Notes: generated by a model not told the origin, from the sequence alone. A stretch of DNA of 64,000 nucleotides from Serinus canaria (GCF_022539315.1 NC_066316.1:100496179-100560178), one strand, 5' to 3'; numbered from the stretch's first letter, positions 53,121 to 64,000 are shown. A program made the numbers and translations.

Positions 53121-54258
53121 TTTCCCTGTTTCTCTGCCATTTGAACTGGCTGGAATAATTCTAGCATGTCTCTTCAAAAGAGAGTGAAAAAGGATCCTGC
53201 TCCTGCAGCTTTGAACTGCTGCCTCTGCAATCTACCATCTCACTGACCAGCTGAGCTGAAGGATTTAAAACCTTCGTAAGGTAAAGACTGCCCAAAGAAA
53301 TGGTGCACAGAGCAAGGCCCTCTCCCCAAATTGTGAAATCAGTAAATCTGCTGCATTTCATTCCATTTTGTTGTCTTCAACCCAGATTTGTTGGTAGAGT
53401 GTTTGAATCTCATTTTGAAAGGGAAAATGGAAGAAATTTTTTTTCAGATGTATCTTTAGAGTTAGAAGCATTCCTTGTCCTCCAGTTTTCTACAAGGGAA
53501 CTATTACTGTTTTTACTGCTCTATATGGGAAAAAAACCAGCCTTGAGTTGCTGAATTGATCTATTCGTACAAGCTTCTCATCTATTTATTCCGTGAGATT
53601 TCTTTGAAATCGGGACAGCACATCTAAAGTGAAGAAACCCACAAAAATCCCTTTCCCTGTTGCCAGATTATTTCAAGAACTGAAGCTAGCTTTTTAAAAA
53701 GCAACTAAAAGTCCACTAAAACTCTGTATGTGATTTTACAGGGCACACGCATCTCTTAATATTTTTTCCTTACTGTGTCATTTTTGCTGGGATAGGCCAA
53801 AAAGTGCTAAGTGTTATAAGAAAATCTGTGGGTTTTGTTTTAGATCCCACACATAACATAAAATTATCAATTCTTGCAATATTTTGAGAACATTTTGAGA
53901 AGGAACACTAGTTGCTCTATATTGGATGATTGATGTTGGGTGTTACATTTCTAATACAACGTTGTCAAAAGTCAGTGTCAGGAGTATCCTTAATACTAAC
54001 CCCAAAATCATGAGGTTTTTCAAAATCAAAAATTTGGATTTCATTGTTAGCTCTTCTTTTACTAATATTTTCCTCTGTAGTTTTTCTGGAACCTCCTGAT
54101 TTGTCACTTTGGTCACTTCATTGCAGATTAGATTTCAAAACATAAATATCAATAGAAATTTAAGGGATTACCTCTTACATTGGGATATCATTAGTCAGTC
54201 TTCATTTTTATTACCTAATCATAATCTCATCAGTGTCAGTTTGCAAAAGAGACAAAAT
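53121..54258. other. AT-rich DNA, no gene recognised
   Basis: I see nothing supportable. An 84-codon frame at 53300-53554 has no recognisable features. No retroviral pol motif was found here. Confidence 0.55.
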
Positions 54259-54303
54259 AAGTCAACACAAAAAACAAGATAACCTTGTTTTTTGTGTTGA
54301 CTT
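54259..54303. repeat. Perfect inverted repeat, 20-bp arms, 5-base loop
   Basis: The left arm at 54259-54278 (starting AAGTCAACAC) and the right arm at 54284-54303 (ending GTGTTGACTT) are exact reverse complements. They are separated by ATAAC at 54279-54283. The pairing includes a six-base A/T block. No associated element or target duplication is visible. Confidence 0.96.
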
Positions 54304-56426
54304 GTGTAATGAAGACAGTTGCAAGTATATGTTGAGATAGCAAGTGTAGGGACAATGCAGGTATCACAGTCTTTATGATGGTACATAAAATGACATTTAC
54401 TAAGTGGACAAAATTATAAAATGACCACTAAAATACAGTGGTGACTTTTGTTTTCAGGTACACTAATCCCATAAATTCTTCTGTGACTGTAACCACAGTG
54501 AAGACGATAACATAAAAATTCAGCTCTTCTTGAGGTGATAAAACAAACTAGTCACACTGGTCATTTTGCAGATTTTTACCATTGTTGATTTAATTTTTTT
54601 TTTAACAAAACAAAGCTAACCATTTTTCATGGATAAAAATGTTTATGTTTTCTCTGAAGTTGATTGTGGACATCAAGACATTTATTATTATTATTTTTAG
54701 CGCAGTTTCAATAAAAGATCTCGGGGTATGTGATGTCATGCATACCTGATCTGGTTCATATTTGATACCAACAATAAATACTTCTGTAAAACTCAGAAAA
54801 AGTTGTTCAGCTTGTGGGTGTGTGTATGTGCATTCTTACTTCTCTATCTTGCTATCTGCCTTTTATGTCTTTTAAAATATTGGCTCAAATTTAGATTCCT
54901 TGATAATAATGTATACTTGAAATGACTGAAAATAGAACTTGACATTGGAGCCACTTTATTAAGCATTTTAATTCTGACTGTGAAGTCATATTATTCATAA
55001 CACAGTAGTTTTACCCATTTGGCAATCTGCAATTATTAGCATCATATTTAAATATATTAATAGTATAGAATTCTTCCTTCTCATAAAGTAGATTCATATA
55101 TTGTCAATTTTATGAAAATAAAGGAAACTTATGTCTCATATTGTCAAAAAGGAGAAAGCATTCTTTTTCCTGTAATAAATTTCCTTGGGAGAAATCTTGT
55201 AAGATACTCATCTTAATTACACTAGTATTTTAGTAATGCTGTAAGGGCAAGATAATGATGAGGGTGAGTCATGCTAAAAAGACCTCCAGCCTAAATTAAA
55301 GATTTTTATTTTCAACTTACTTAAAGCATATTTCCCAAACTTTAAACTACAAAGGGCATCTGTGTACATAATATTCTGCCTAAGGCTGAGTGAATTTGCC
55401 AGAATGTAATTTAATGTAGAAAATTAGTTTTCTGAGGTGTACAACCAACACAGATTCATTCCAATTGTAAGCATATTTTCCTGTTAGTTCAAGAAATAAA
55501 ACCATCAGTTTGGAAACATGACTTGTTAATTTGGACAAGAAAAATTTGCCAAGCTAAGGAAAGTATGGCCCTCCTGTCTCTCACATCTACAGTGAGCAAG
55601 TCAGAAAAACAGGTAGGAAAAAAACCCCAGAGCACAAAGGGTTGGGTAAGGGTAAGGGTAACAGTGAATTTGATAGTTACCAAAACAAACAAGACCATAC
55701 TGAGATCTTTAAAGTTTTGTTAGGTTAGTGCAAAGAAATGTAGTCTCTTTTGTTAGCAGAGTATAAAGACAGATCTATTTTACTAACTCTTAGCATGTGG
55801 TGTGATTTCAGATTCATAAGATATAAAAGATATGTGTATGTAATATCTTGGGTAAGAAATAGAATATGCAGGAAACTTGCCCTTCTGAAAAGCCAGATGC
55901 CCCCCAGAGTAGTTTGTGTGGTGTGAGATGCCTACATATGGACAAGTCAAGCTCATAGTAGCTGCTCTTGTGCTTCAGCCCTGGTTTAGGCAACATAATC
56001 AGTGTAAAATGTTAATTACAATGTCATGAAGAAATTCAGTACATATACAACGTTTTCAGAGATGACTTTTAGAAATTATTACATATTCCATTCTATTCCA
56101 TGCTAACTCAACTGTGTTTGAAATAGCACTGGTTTAACTTGGCAAACAGACAAAAGCTCACCCAGCTGCTCACTCACTCCTCCTCCTCTAAGGGGAAGGG
56201 GAGGAAAATAGAATGAGAAAGATGATGAGATGGGATAAGGACAGAGAGATTGCATACCAAGTACTGTTGATGGCAAAGCAGACTCAGATTTATGTATAGT
56301 CTATTAAAAAAAGATTTGGGTTGTGAGAAACAAATAGAAACATTAAACAGCACCTTTCCTTCCACCTCTTCCAGGTTCAGCCTGTTTTCCAGGTGAAGAA
56401 TTGTTTGCACCTGGTGGCTTAATACA
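54304..56426. other. AT-rich DNA, no gene recognised
   Basis: No gene, RNA or assigned repeat is recognised. Three GGGTAA-like units near 55645-55662 are not the vertebrate telomere repeat TTAGGG. Confidence 0.55.
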
Positions 56427-56627
56427 ATGCCTATTCTTCAAAAACCACTGGCTCATGGAACCTCACAACGCTTTTCCTGTGGGAAGAAGTGGAAAGCTAT
56501 TAGCCCAGTTGTGCCAACTTTTACCAGTTCAACAGGTGCTCAGAATGACTCTGGGGTGCTGACCACCAAGCACCACCAAGGAGACCCCCAGGACAGAAGA
56601 ACTCAAGCTCAGAGGGGAGGGGACATC
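56427..56627 (+). mobile_element. Possible internal 3' end of an ERVL-type element, with polypurine tract
   Basis: This stretch lies directly upstream of the candidate LTR at 56628. It ends in a purine run at 56611-56622 (AGAGGGGAGGGG), the position expected for the polypurine tract that primes plus-strand synthesis. A 68-codon open frame (56427-56633) covers it, with no recognisable protein. The assignment depends on the downstream LTR being correct. I cannot place the 5' limit of the element. Confidence 0.3.
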
Positions 56628-56833
56628 TGTTAATGATTTTGGGGGAATGATTATCCTATGTGTTTTTATTGCAGAAAACTCAAAGAATATGGATGTAAAA
56701 TTCAGTATTTAAGCAGGAGCTTTTTCTATAATCAGCATGTACGCTCGGTGGTGTTATCCCCTGTACATCTGGCCAAATGCATAACGCCAGCTTCTGAATG
56801 CTACAGTGGTGCTAAGGAGTTCTATTTTTAGCA
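56628..56833 (+). mobile_element. Probable old ERVL-type LTR, plus strand
   Basis: The sequence begins with TGTTAATGATTTTGG right after a purine tract and runs through TTGCAGAAAACTCAAAGAAT. It then shows a block typical of avian ERVL LTRs as I remember them: CATGTACGCTCGGTGGTG, ATCCCCTGTACATCTGGC, then ATAACGCCAGCTTCTGAATG where the family usually has an AATAAA signal. It ends near TTTTTAGCA at 56833. The degraded poly(A) signal and the scattered changes indicate age. No matching second LTR and no target duplication were found. The following GGTTTTGGTA could be a primer-site remnant, which would instead make this a 5' LTR, so its place in the provirus is uncertain. Confidence 0.45.
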
Positions 56834-58890
56834 GGTTTTGGTAAAAAGCTTCACTCCTTCACTCCTGACTTCTCTACTGCCCTAAGCAGTGCAGAGGCAG
56901 AGTGGGATGGGGGATTAAGATCAGTACATATTGGTTCCTCTCTGCAACTGCTTTCAAGCTTTCTGCACCAGCACTAGCTTTCCCAGGGAATACAGCCCTG
57001 CTCAAAAAAAAAAACCTCATCTTTTGCATGAGTCCTCCAAAGGTTGCTATTCCCTCAAGAAATGTTAATCTGTTCTCCCTTCCTTCCATCTTCTGTGGAA
57101 GTCTGCTTCCTCCACAGGTTGCAGTGGCTATTCACTCCACACAACACCTCCTCTAACCTTGCTCTCCATTCTGCTGCTCCCCACTATTTTTGTGTTAATC
57201 CACTTGTACCTTGCAATCCCTTTTTGCCCTCTTAAATACAATTTCACAGAAGTCCCACACAGCTGGTGGGCTCAGCTGTGTCATATGGTGGGTCCATTGC
57301 AGAGTCAGCTGGAACCAGATGGAACCAGCTGTGCCCCAGCACGGGGCAGCCCACCAAACACTTCCCATGGAGGACATGTCTGCAGCTAAGTCACTGCCAA
57401 AGTCTTAACACCTATGTGCAGTTTAGAAGCCAAACAAAACAGAAAAACAAAAAAATAAAAAAAATATAACCACAAATGTATTATTTACATCCAAATAGTC
57501 CCTCTATAATTTGAATTCAGCAGTGAAACTGTCCAAAAGGCATAATAGAACAGAATTCAATCAGCTCAGCAGTCATAAGTATAAGCTGATCCTATTGTTA
57601 AAAAGTCAGAAATTAATTCTTACCATTGTACATCTCCAGGACTACTTTTCTCATCATTTCCTGCATATCACCACTTATTTCAAATATATTAGAATGGCAG
57701 CAGAATCATTACAAATTTCACTTCTTACCAGCAAAATGATTAAAGCACATACTTGTTTTCAATATAGTAGTGAGGTTCAAATATATGGACTGATTTGTGA
57801 TCTTATTTACTTGCAGATAATTTCAGCTGAATTCATCCAGCAGGTAGTAATGGTAAGACTATGCCAGGTTCCCTTTGTAATTATTGAAACAATTACAAGT
57901 TTCCAGACACTGATTTGTCCTGTCTTCCAGCTGGAAGCCCAGTGTATCACTTTTGGCTTCCAACTGCTGTTCCAGAGAGGCCTGAGCACTCCATGGGCTC
58001 CTTTCATATTCAGTATAGCTGTGTGAATTTCCTATATACACTATGATTCAAAAAACTGCACCGACTGCCCAGTCTTAGGTCAATGATTGATGCCAAATCA
58101 CTCTTCACCAAAAGATGGATAGGCTCCAATAACTCTAGAAATTTGATTTTTTCTGTTCATATTTGGAGTGTAGATAATCAGCATTCATGTGGATGTTTAT
58201 ACTCCAATAAATTAATTTAGGTTTTCTAATCTACAGCTGAATGTCATTCCCAAAATCAGTGCTCAGTGAGAGGAATTCCTTCTAAAGTTGCATGTGCACT
58301 AAAGAACTATGCAATGCACAGATGCACTTGAAGTAACAGGACTATAACTACCTACAGTGCAAAGTTTTTGGAATTTCAGTCAAGATCACATCTCCCAAAG
58401 TATTTCTGGCTATGTTTTAACAGCATAGGATAGATACAATTCCCAGTAAGCAGTTTGGATTGCCCTGGCCAGAGATCTAATACATTTTATTAGTATATAT
58501 GAGGCCAGACTGTGCTAGCTGGAATAAAAGGCAGAAAGAAAACTCTGGCACCATGTTTACTTTGAAAGGCATTGGCAGAAGATGCCACAATTAGTCAGCT
58601 ACAAATCTCCTTAGTGAAGAAGCATTTTGCAGCTAGTTAGTTAAATGAAAGAAAATTGTGTCCTTCTGCATTATCCACATGGAAGACAGCACTGGCAGCA
58701 TTCACCTATGAGTATAAAGAAGTCATGCTTAGGTTGTCCTAAATGCACATGTACCCTTTTTTATGTGCTGTGTATAAAATAAACCTGTCACAGCAGCACC
58801 AGTGGATTACAGACTGTCTTACTCTACCCTTTGTCTTCTCTGCTCCACCTCTCTCTGGGGCATCCACTCACTGTGGCTTTCCTTCAGTCA
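56834..58890. other. AT-rich DNA with one GC-richer patch, no gene supported
   Basis: The patch at about 57240-57400 is GC-richer and repeats CAGCTG-type words. It may be part of an old LTR or CR1 but I cannot classify it. The plus-strand frame of 171 codons at 57511-58026 is hydrophobic, has no domain and is best explained by chance. On the opposite strand, 57859-58041 contains a short heptad-like run (SLEQQLEAKSDTLGFQLED) that could be an exon or pseudogene remnant, without supporting splice sites. Confidence 0.5.
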
Positions 58891-59022
58891 AAAATCACAG
58901 AACAATAAAGTGGTTTGGGGTGGAAAGAACCTCAAAGACCATTTCATTCCCAAGAAGTATGGGAATACTGGGCATTCCTGCCATGGGCAGGGACACCTTT
59001 CATGAGACCAGGCTTTTTGGGA
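58891..59022 (-). mobile_element. Short CR1 LINE 3' end, minus strand
   Basis: The plus strand shows the reverse complement of a CR1 3' terminus: AATCACAGAACAATAAAGTG, GGTTTGGGGTGGAAAGAACC, TCAAAGACCATTTCATTCCC and CCTGCCATGGGCAGGGACAC. These are the same hallmarks as in the copy at 10321. An extra 20 bp or so (AAGAAGTATGGGAATACTGG) interrupts the usual spacing before the CCATGGGCAG block. Similarity stops at about 59020, so little more than the 3' UTR and the last codons of ORF2 remain. Confidence 0.78.
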
Positions 59023-62000
59023 TGAATAGGAATGTTGGTTCTACAACCTGACTTCTAAGGTCAGAAAAGTGCAAGTCCCATTTTGATATCACATATTGCA
59101 CTGACTCTTTCAGAGACTATGGTTTTTTTTTCATGTTTCTTCTCTACATCTCTGTGTAAAGGGAAAAAATAGAAAAAGTAGCCACTATTTTTGTGTGCTG
59201 AGGGTATATTAAATTATTAAAACATAAAGCTATTGAGCAGAAAATATATGCTATGCTTTTCCCTTAATAGAAATTGGCAAATGCTCACTTTTTAATGCAA
59301 TTTATATGCAATATTTTTCTGTCTTAAAATGTCTCATGCTTTGTAAACTGTGCTTTAGAAGCCTCTAGAGATATGATAATGAAATATTGATTGTCATTTT
59401 CCTGACTTTTCCCACTCCCCAAACCCTCTTCACCAGATGCAATTCTTCTGATTTATATTTTTTTATTATTTTGACAAATTGAAAACACTTCATACTGTGA
59501 AATAACTAGTAGCAAGGGAGAATTTCATACACACATACATAAGAAAGAAAAACAAACAAGCATGGAGCATATATATTTCCATTACTGCTAGATGAGCTAA
59601 CTTTTCAAGCCCCAAACTCTAGCCTTGTGTTGAATTTATAAGCTGAATTCAGAACACTTAGTTCTTGATTCTGCAGACACTTGAGGGAATGCCAGACTTC
59701 AAGCTTATAAGCAATTATATGGAAGTCATATGTTAATAATTCAATATAATATTAAGTGCTTATAGGTTCTTTTTTGTTAGACTGACTTAAAAGCAATATT
59801 CTTGTAATTTATTTCAGCCATACTAAATTTGATTTGCACTATCTTTTTCCTTTCTTTAGATTACTCCATGCCTTTTCTATATTAATCAAAATTATGATCT
59901 ATAAATTTAACTAGAAGAGGTGTATTCTGGATTACAAAAATCTGTGTGAGTTAACATCTCAGGTTAAATCTGTGAAATTTTCCCTATAGATGAGGTATAA
60001 CAGGTCAATGTGTAAGAGCAGGCAGACCTTCAAAAACCTGAAGGAAATAAAATTGTACCCACACATAGTGTAAGTTTTGTCTGCAAAAGAGCAACTACAA
60101 AATTGTGAGTGCAAAGCTCTTGACAGCTGGAAGAAAATTTTGGTCCAATAATCTGCATCCAAAATTTTGTGTTGCTGACTAGGAAACTGGCTCAAACTGT
60201 TGGTGCCCTGATTTCACTTCAACCTTTAACTTAAGGTGTCCTAAAAGGGCTGCATCTACCCCATACATCCATGTTGAATCTTCCCTAGTAATGCCCCTCA
60301 AAGTAAGATGGCTTGCTTCCACATGCCAAGAGGGTAAATCTCACCTGGAATCTACAGAATAAGAAAAAGTATGCCAAAATCTGTGACAAAACTTGTCTAG
60401 TCATATAAAAAATCATTTCATTATTCTATCATGATTAACAAATAGAAAAGCAATACAATCATTAAAAATATAATAACTTGTATTCCAAAAAGAAAAATTA
60501 AGTCAAAAGTCACTATATAACAGTATCTGGTGTCTTTTTAATAGCATGGGCTGTGAGAATCTATGAATATTTCACAATCTATCTTTCTGCTTACTCTAAG
60601 TTTTAAAAAACATAGGTCTATAAGAAGGATATGGACAATTTTCAATGTTCCACTTCAGCACAATGATTTTCCCATTTTACAATTGGTTGTTATATTTCCA
60701 TTGCAAGTTCCTGCAAGCTAGCAGGTTGATGACTCTCATCATTTTCATTCAGTAATTAACTGAAAATTTTTAAAAATCAGTGTACTTTAAAACAGCCTTT
60801 TAAATAATACCAGCAGCACAGTATTAGGTATCACTGCTAATGCAGAATAAGGGAAACTTGTACAGCTGAGTGCTAATCCTTCATGCATGCTGTAAATTCA
60901 GTTCCCTTTTCAGACCTACCCTCAATGACATTTCTGCAGTACAGCAGAAACAGCTCAGAATATAAACTATAGGCCTGGCAATTACATCAGCTAATCAGTA
61001 GCATTAGAAACAAGGTCATTTTTGGTACAGTAGTTATCACACACTGTTAATTCTTGACAATATACCAGTGGAGATTGATTAATGGATCATAGTTTTACAT
61101 GTTGGTCTGCATTGTTGGCATCAGCATATGAGAGGTTTGCCAATTCTTGCTAAAAGATACTTTGAAACTTCTCCTTACAATTTGATCCAAAGGTTTTTAT
61201 TGATCTGACCCCCATCTCACTGTTATCACCAGCTCAACCAAACAATTTCAATGGTCCTGATTCTTAACCAAGGGAGGTCAGAGACATCCAGTGTCTTCCA
61301 CCTCTGCAACTGCTGTGAATTGAATTAGACACAAATCCTGGCTAACTACTGCAGGCACATTTTATTTTTAGAATTGACCTGAAGTCTTCTGAGCATTATG
61401 GAAATTACATCTATGGAGATAAAGAGCATGCCTTTTTCAATTTTTGCCTTACAGGTGATGCAACTGAACAGCTTTGACATTCAGTAAAGTTTTGCAGGTA
61501 CCTGCTTATCTTCTTGTTCTTACTACAGTTATCTTCTTGTGTTTTACCAGCTTTAGCTGTAAATGCCACAACAGCTGAATGGGGAGCTGATGTTGCCCAT
61601 TTGCATAGCCCAGGAAGCAGACCTGTCAACAATTTCTCTCTGTGTTCACCCCCATTTACAGCTACACCCAGAGAGCCAATAGGGTGTAGCTCTAAGACTC
61701 AAACGAGGTTTCTTTTGGGAGATTAATGAAGAAGATTGCTTTAGACACTAATTTCTATGGATGGGGTAGAGGAGGGAATATGAAATTTACCTTCTTTTTA
61801 CCCATTCTTTAGCACTGATCAATTCGATATTGCATGCATACGTGACACTTGTGCCACAGCAAGATCTGTGCAACACATCAGGCATGCCTGTTGTGATGAT
61901 ATAACACAATTTTGTGGCAAATTAAAAGAATATTGACAATTTCTTGGAAGCAGAGAGATCACTTCCTTGAAGGTCACAAAAATGTATGAATGATGGAAGA

Positions 62001-62030
62001 AAAAAAACCAAACAAATCAAATCTCTGACA
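59023..62030. other. AT-rich DNA, no gene recognised
   Basis: No gene or mobile element is recognised. A small inverted repeat (AGCTACACCC at 61660-61669 with GGGTGTAGCT at 61682-61691) lies in a less AT-rich part near 61500-61730. Confidence 0.55.
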
Positions 62031-62148
62031 AATAATACAAATAAATACAAATACAAATACAAACACAAAAAAAATACAAATACAAATACAAATATAAATA
62101 CAAATAAAATACAAATACAAATACAAATACAAATTTAAATACAAATAT
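62031..62148 (+). repeat. AAATAC hexanucleotide array with variants
   Basis: About 115 bp of tandem AAATAC (ACAAAT) units are broken by variant units (CAAACAC, AATATAA, AATTTAA) and an A run. The minus-strand Phe/Tyr/Leu-rich frame over it is a by-product. Confidence 0.93.
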
Positions 62149-62785
62149 TAAAACCCCCAAATAATAAGAGCTCTGACCTGGCTCCAACAGGAAGTGCACA
62201 TGGAATCTGCTCTCAGTAGTGATATTATGTTACAATAAACTGACACTTACTTTTGAGACTGTGATCTGTGGTCACAGAGCTAAGTATTGATGTTTTTAAC
62301 CCAAAATTTTGCAAGCAATCAGGATGGTTTGCAGAGTAATGGTGCAGACTTGACATTATACAAAGGCCACTGTAATTCTCAGTACATTTAGCCTTTTCCC
62401 TGACATCCTGGTCATTCCCTGAGTGCACACTTCCCAAATGTCCTCCTGTGAATTCTGGGCTTGATGGGATGCATGTAATCCTTCATTGTCTGTATACAAC
62501 TATTAAAGAGACCAGGAGCTGTGAAATAGTAACTCTTGAAACAACATAGACTGGCACTTTGAACCACAGAAGCTGATGTCCATTGATGGGGAAAAAAGAA
62601 AATCTATCTGTTCATTCCAGAGGAATAAATATAATAATTTTTTGAACACTACTGAAAATATAATGTTCCGTTTAAGACAGGATGAATTCAGCCAATCAAG
62701 TCTAGCTGTCTAAAAGTTGGAATCTACAGTATTTTCAGAGGCCTTATTGTATTTTTCCTGTCCATTCAATGGGTCATTCTCAGGC
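62149..62785. other. Spacer between the AAATAC array and the solo LTR, nothing recognised
   Basis: No gene or repeat family is seen. The last six bases, with 62791, begin the target duplication of the downstream LTR. Confidence 0.55.
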
Positions 62786-63205
62786 CTTTGCTGTGGGAAC
62801 CCAGCACATCACTCCTGATGTCCAGAGCTACCGAGAGAACCCCTGGGGGGGCTCGGGGGCCTTGGAATGTTGCCAAAAGCACTTGGTGGCTTGATTTTGA
62901 TCCATCTAGGGATGTGCCACCGATGCATGAGGAGATGGAACCTGTGGGAATCACTCGGGTGTGAATGGTGAAGGGAAGACATAATTATAGGGTAAATCAC
63001 AGATTTTGGGGTTTTGGTACAGGGGGGTTGTGGAGACAAAATGGAGGAATCAAGGCATGTCACAAGACTCTTCTTTCTTCTTCTTGTCGTCCATCTTCTG
63101 GTGTGGTGTTGGCACTTGTGGATTGGTCTGGGGTGAAGGTGCACTTGGTGACGAGGGTGATAGGTATTGGGGATAAAAAGTAAATATGATATACGTAGTT
63201 TTTGT

Positions 63206-63212
63206 TATAAAA
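63206..63212 (+). promoter_or_regulatory. TATA box of the plus-strand LTR
   Basis: TATAAAA lies about 100 bp upstream of the AATAAA signal, the usual layout of a compact R region. Transcription would start near 63235. The motif is intact, but whether it works is unknown. Confidence 0.6.
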
Positions 63213-63306
63213 GATGCAACTGCCTTGGGGGAGGGTCAGAGTGCCTTTGGCTGCCGTGCTGGTCAGATCCCAGTCGGGCAGAGAAGGGACTTTGTAGATA
63301 AGAAAC

Positions 63307-63312
63307 AATAAA
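63307..63312 (+). terminator. Poly(A) signal of the plus-strand LTR
   Basis: AATAAA lies 110 bp from the LTR 3' end, in the place expected for the R/U5 boundary region. It could polyadenylate a transcript read through from upstream. Confidence 0.6.
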
Positions 63313-63428
63313 CAATTCTGAAGACCGAAAAACCTTAGAGTCCAGACTCATCTCTTGAGGCCCAGCGTGCAAGAACCATCCTAAGCGTGTGTGGGAGCAA
63401 AGACGGACAGCCAAACCCCACACTTTGC

Positions 63429-63917
63429 CACTGTTACTAGATCCACTGGGATGTCTCAGATAATCTTAAGGGACCCAGATGACTCTGCTCACCTTCTTTA
63501 GGCAAAAAAACTGAGCCACGCAAAACAAGAGGTAGAGGACTGGAAAAGCAGAAAAACCTGCCTCTCCATCAAGGAAGAGCTCTCTGGACAGTTCTGGCAT
63601 ATTTTTTCTTTGTACAGTAAAAGTACCCTTTAATTAGAATAAAAACACAAGAACCCAAAAGTTCCTGTTCAGGAAGCTCTACTCAAATGAAACACACACA
63701 CACTGCCTGGGGAGCATTAAAGCAAGAGTAGGACAAGGCTGAGCAGGATCAGAGGAAACTCTCTTATTGGATTAGAAACTGGGTAGCTCTGAAGTATATT
63801 TTTAATTGTTAATGGAAAAAGAAAAGATCAGTTAAGCTTAATGAGTCACTCTCAGAAACACCTTTTTATGAGAAGAATAAAAACTATTATTTCTATTATT
63901 TAAAGCCTATGTCATAG
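63429..63917. other. Spacer at the window end, nothing recognised
   Basis: This is host flank of the solo LTR. A short ACAC run is present near 63691-63703. No gene is recognised. Confidence 0.55.
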
Positions 63918-63955
63918 TTTTATAAGATAATGATGTAAATCATTATCTTATAAAA
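63918..63955. repeat. Perfect inverted repeat, 17-bp arms, 4-base loop
   Basis: The left arm at 63918-63934 (TTTTATAAGATAATGAT) and the right arm at 63939-63955 are exact reverse complements around the loop GTAA. It is AT-rich and lies close to the end of the window. No associated element is visible. Confidence 0.95.
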
Positions 63956-64000
63956 TCTTCCAAAGGATGTCTTGAAGCACCACAAAAGAAGTAAAGTATT

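Larger units (their letters stand above)
62792..63422 (+). mobile_element. Well-preserved solo LTR of an endogenous retrovirus, plus strand
   Basis: This 631-bp element starts TGTGGGAACCC and ends ACCCCACA, so its ends form a short inverted repeat. The same 6-bp sequence CTTTGC flanks both sides (62786-62791 and 63423-63428). A TATA box lies at 63206-63212 and AATAAA at 63307-63312, giving a plus-strand U3-R-U5 order with a long U3. The body holds more than ten CpGs in an otherwise CpG-poor region. Together with the exact duplication and intact signals, this points to a relatively recent insertion. No internal viral sequence is present and both flanks are host DNA, so it is a solo LTR formed by recombination. 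Duplication length and ends fit a class II (ERVK-like) avian element. It is not similar to the LTR at 20324. Small frames over it are artefacts. Confidence 0.9.

Noticed and set aside
55645..55662. GGGTAA-type triplicate resembling an interstitial telomere
   Set aside because: The unit is not a rotation of TTAGGG and there are only about three copies.
57511..58026. 171-codon plus-strand frame
   Set aside because: It is hydrophobic with AT-driven composition and no signal peptide, domain or conserved motif.
62965..63423. Small open frames on both strands near the window end
   Set aside because: They lie inside the solo LTR, which is non-coding regulatory sequence.
1..64000. CRISPR arrays, operons, phage or other prokaryotic systems
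   Set aside because: The repeats are microsatellites or retroelements. Gene density, composition and CR1 content are those of a vertebrate genome.

Overview
The window reads as vertebrate nuclear DNA, most likely from a bird. The main evidence is a set of 5'-truncated CR1 LINE copies with typical avian CR1 3' ends and the remains of the CR1 ORF2 C-terminus. There are also two solo LTRs with 6-bp target duplications, and I see no Alu, B1 or L1 copies. A songbird is plausible because of the LTR content, but the sequence alone does not prove it. The DNA is AT-rich and CpG-poor apart from the LTRs and a few short patches. I find no supportable host protein-coding gene, tRNA, rRNA, snRNA, CRISPR array or bacterial feature. 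The best description is a gene desert or the inside of a very large intron. Nearly all open frames over 60 codons are chance frames, antisense frames of CR1, or translations of simple repeats.

Layout. Positions 1-6803 are unremarkable AT-rich DNA. A 937-bp polypurine block, GGAA-rich and then GAAA-rich, fills 6804-7740, and a 44-T run lies at 8212-8255. Two minus-strand CR1 copies follow at 10321-10725 and 12801-13560. Microsatellites lie at 14499-14551 (TATC/TA), 15519-15740 (compound ATT/AGC/ATC/ATTACT) and 17437-17540 (AAAAT). A minus-strand solo LTR lies at 20324-20725. Plus-strand CR1 copies lie at 28040-28403 and 32896-33240, and an old, decayed one at about 38655-39150. A perfect 40-bp inverted repeat sits at 43454-43539. 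ATAG repeats occupy 50895-50960. A coding-like remnant of unknown origin spans 52683-53120, and a second perfect hairpin lies at 54259-54303. A probable old ERVL-type LTR with an upstream polypurine tract is at about 56611-56833, and a short minus-strand CR1 at 58891-59022. An AAATAC array lies at 62031-62148, a well-preserved plus-strand solo LTR at 62792-63422, and a third perfect hairpin at 63918-63955.

There is no operon or pathway logic here. The history visible in the sequence is repeated retroelement insertion and decay, repeat expansion, and small local rearrangements. I did not find a convincing undescribed biological system. The observations most worth following up are the three perfect short-loop hairpins, the very large polypurine block, the compound trinucleotide array and the apparently young solo LTR.
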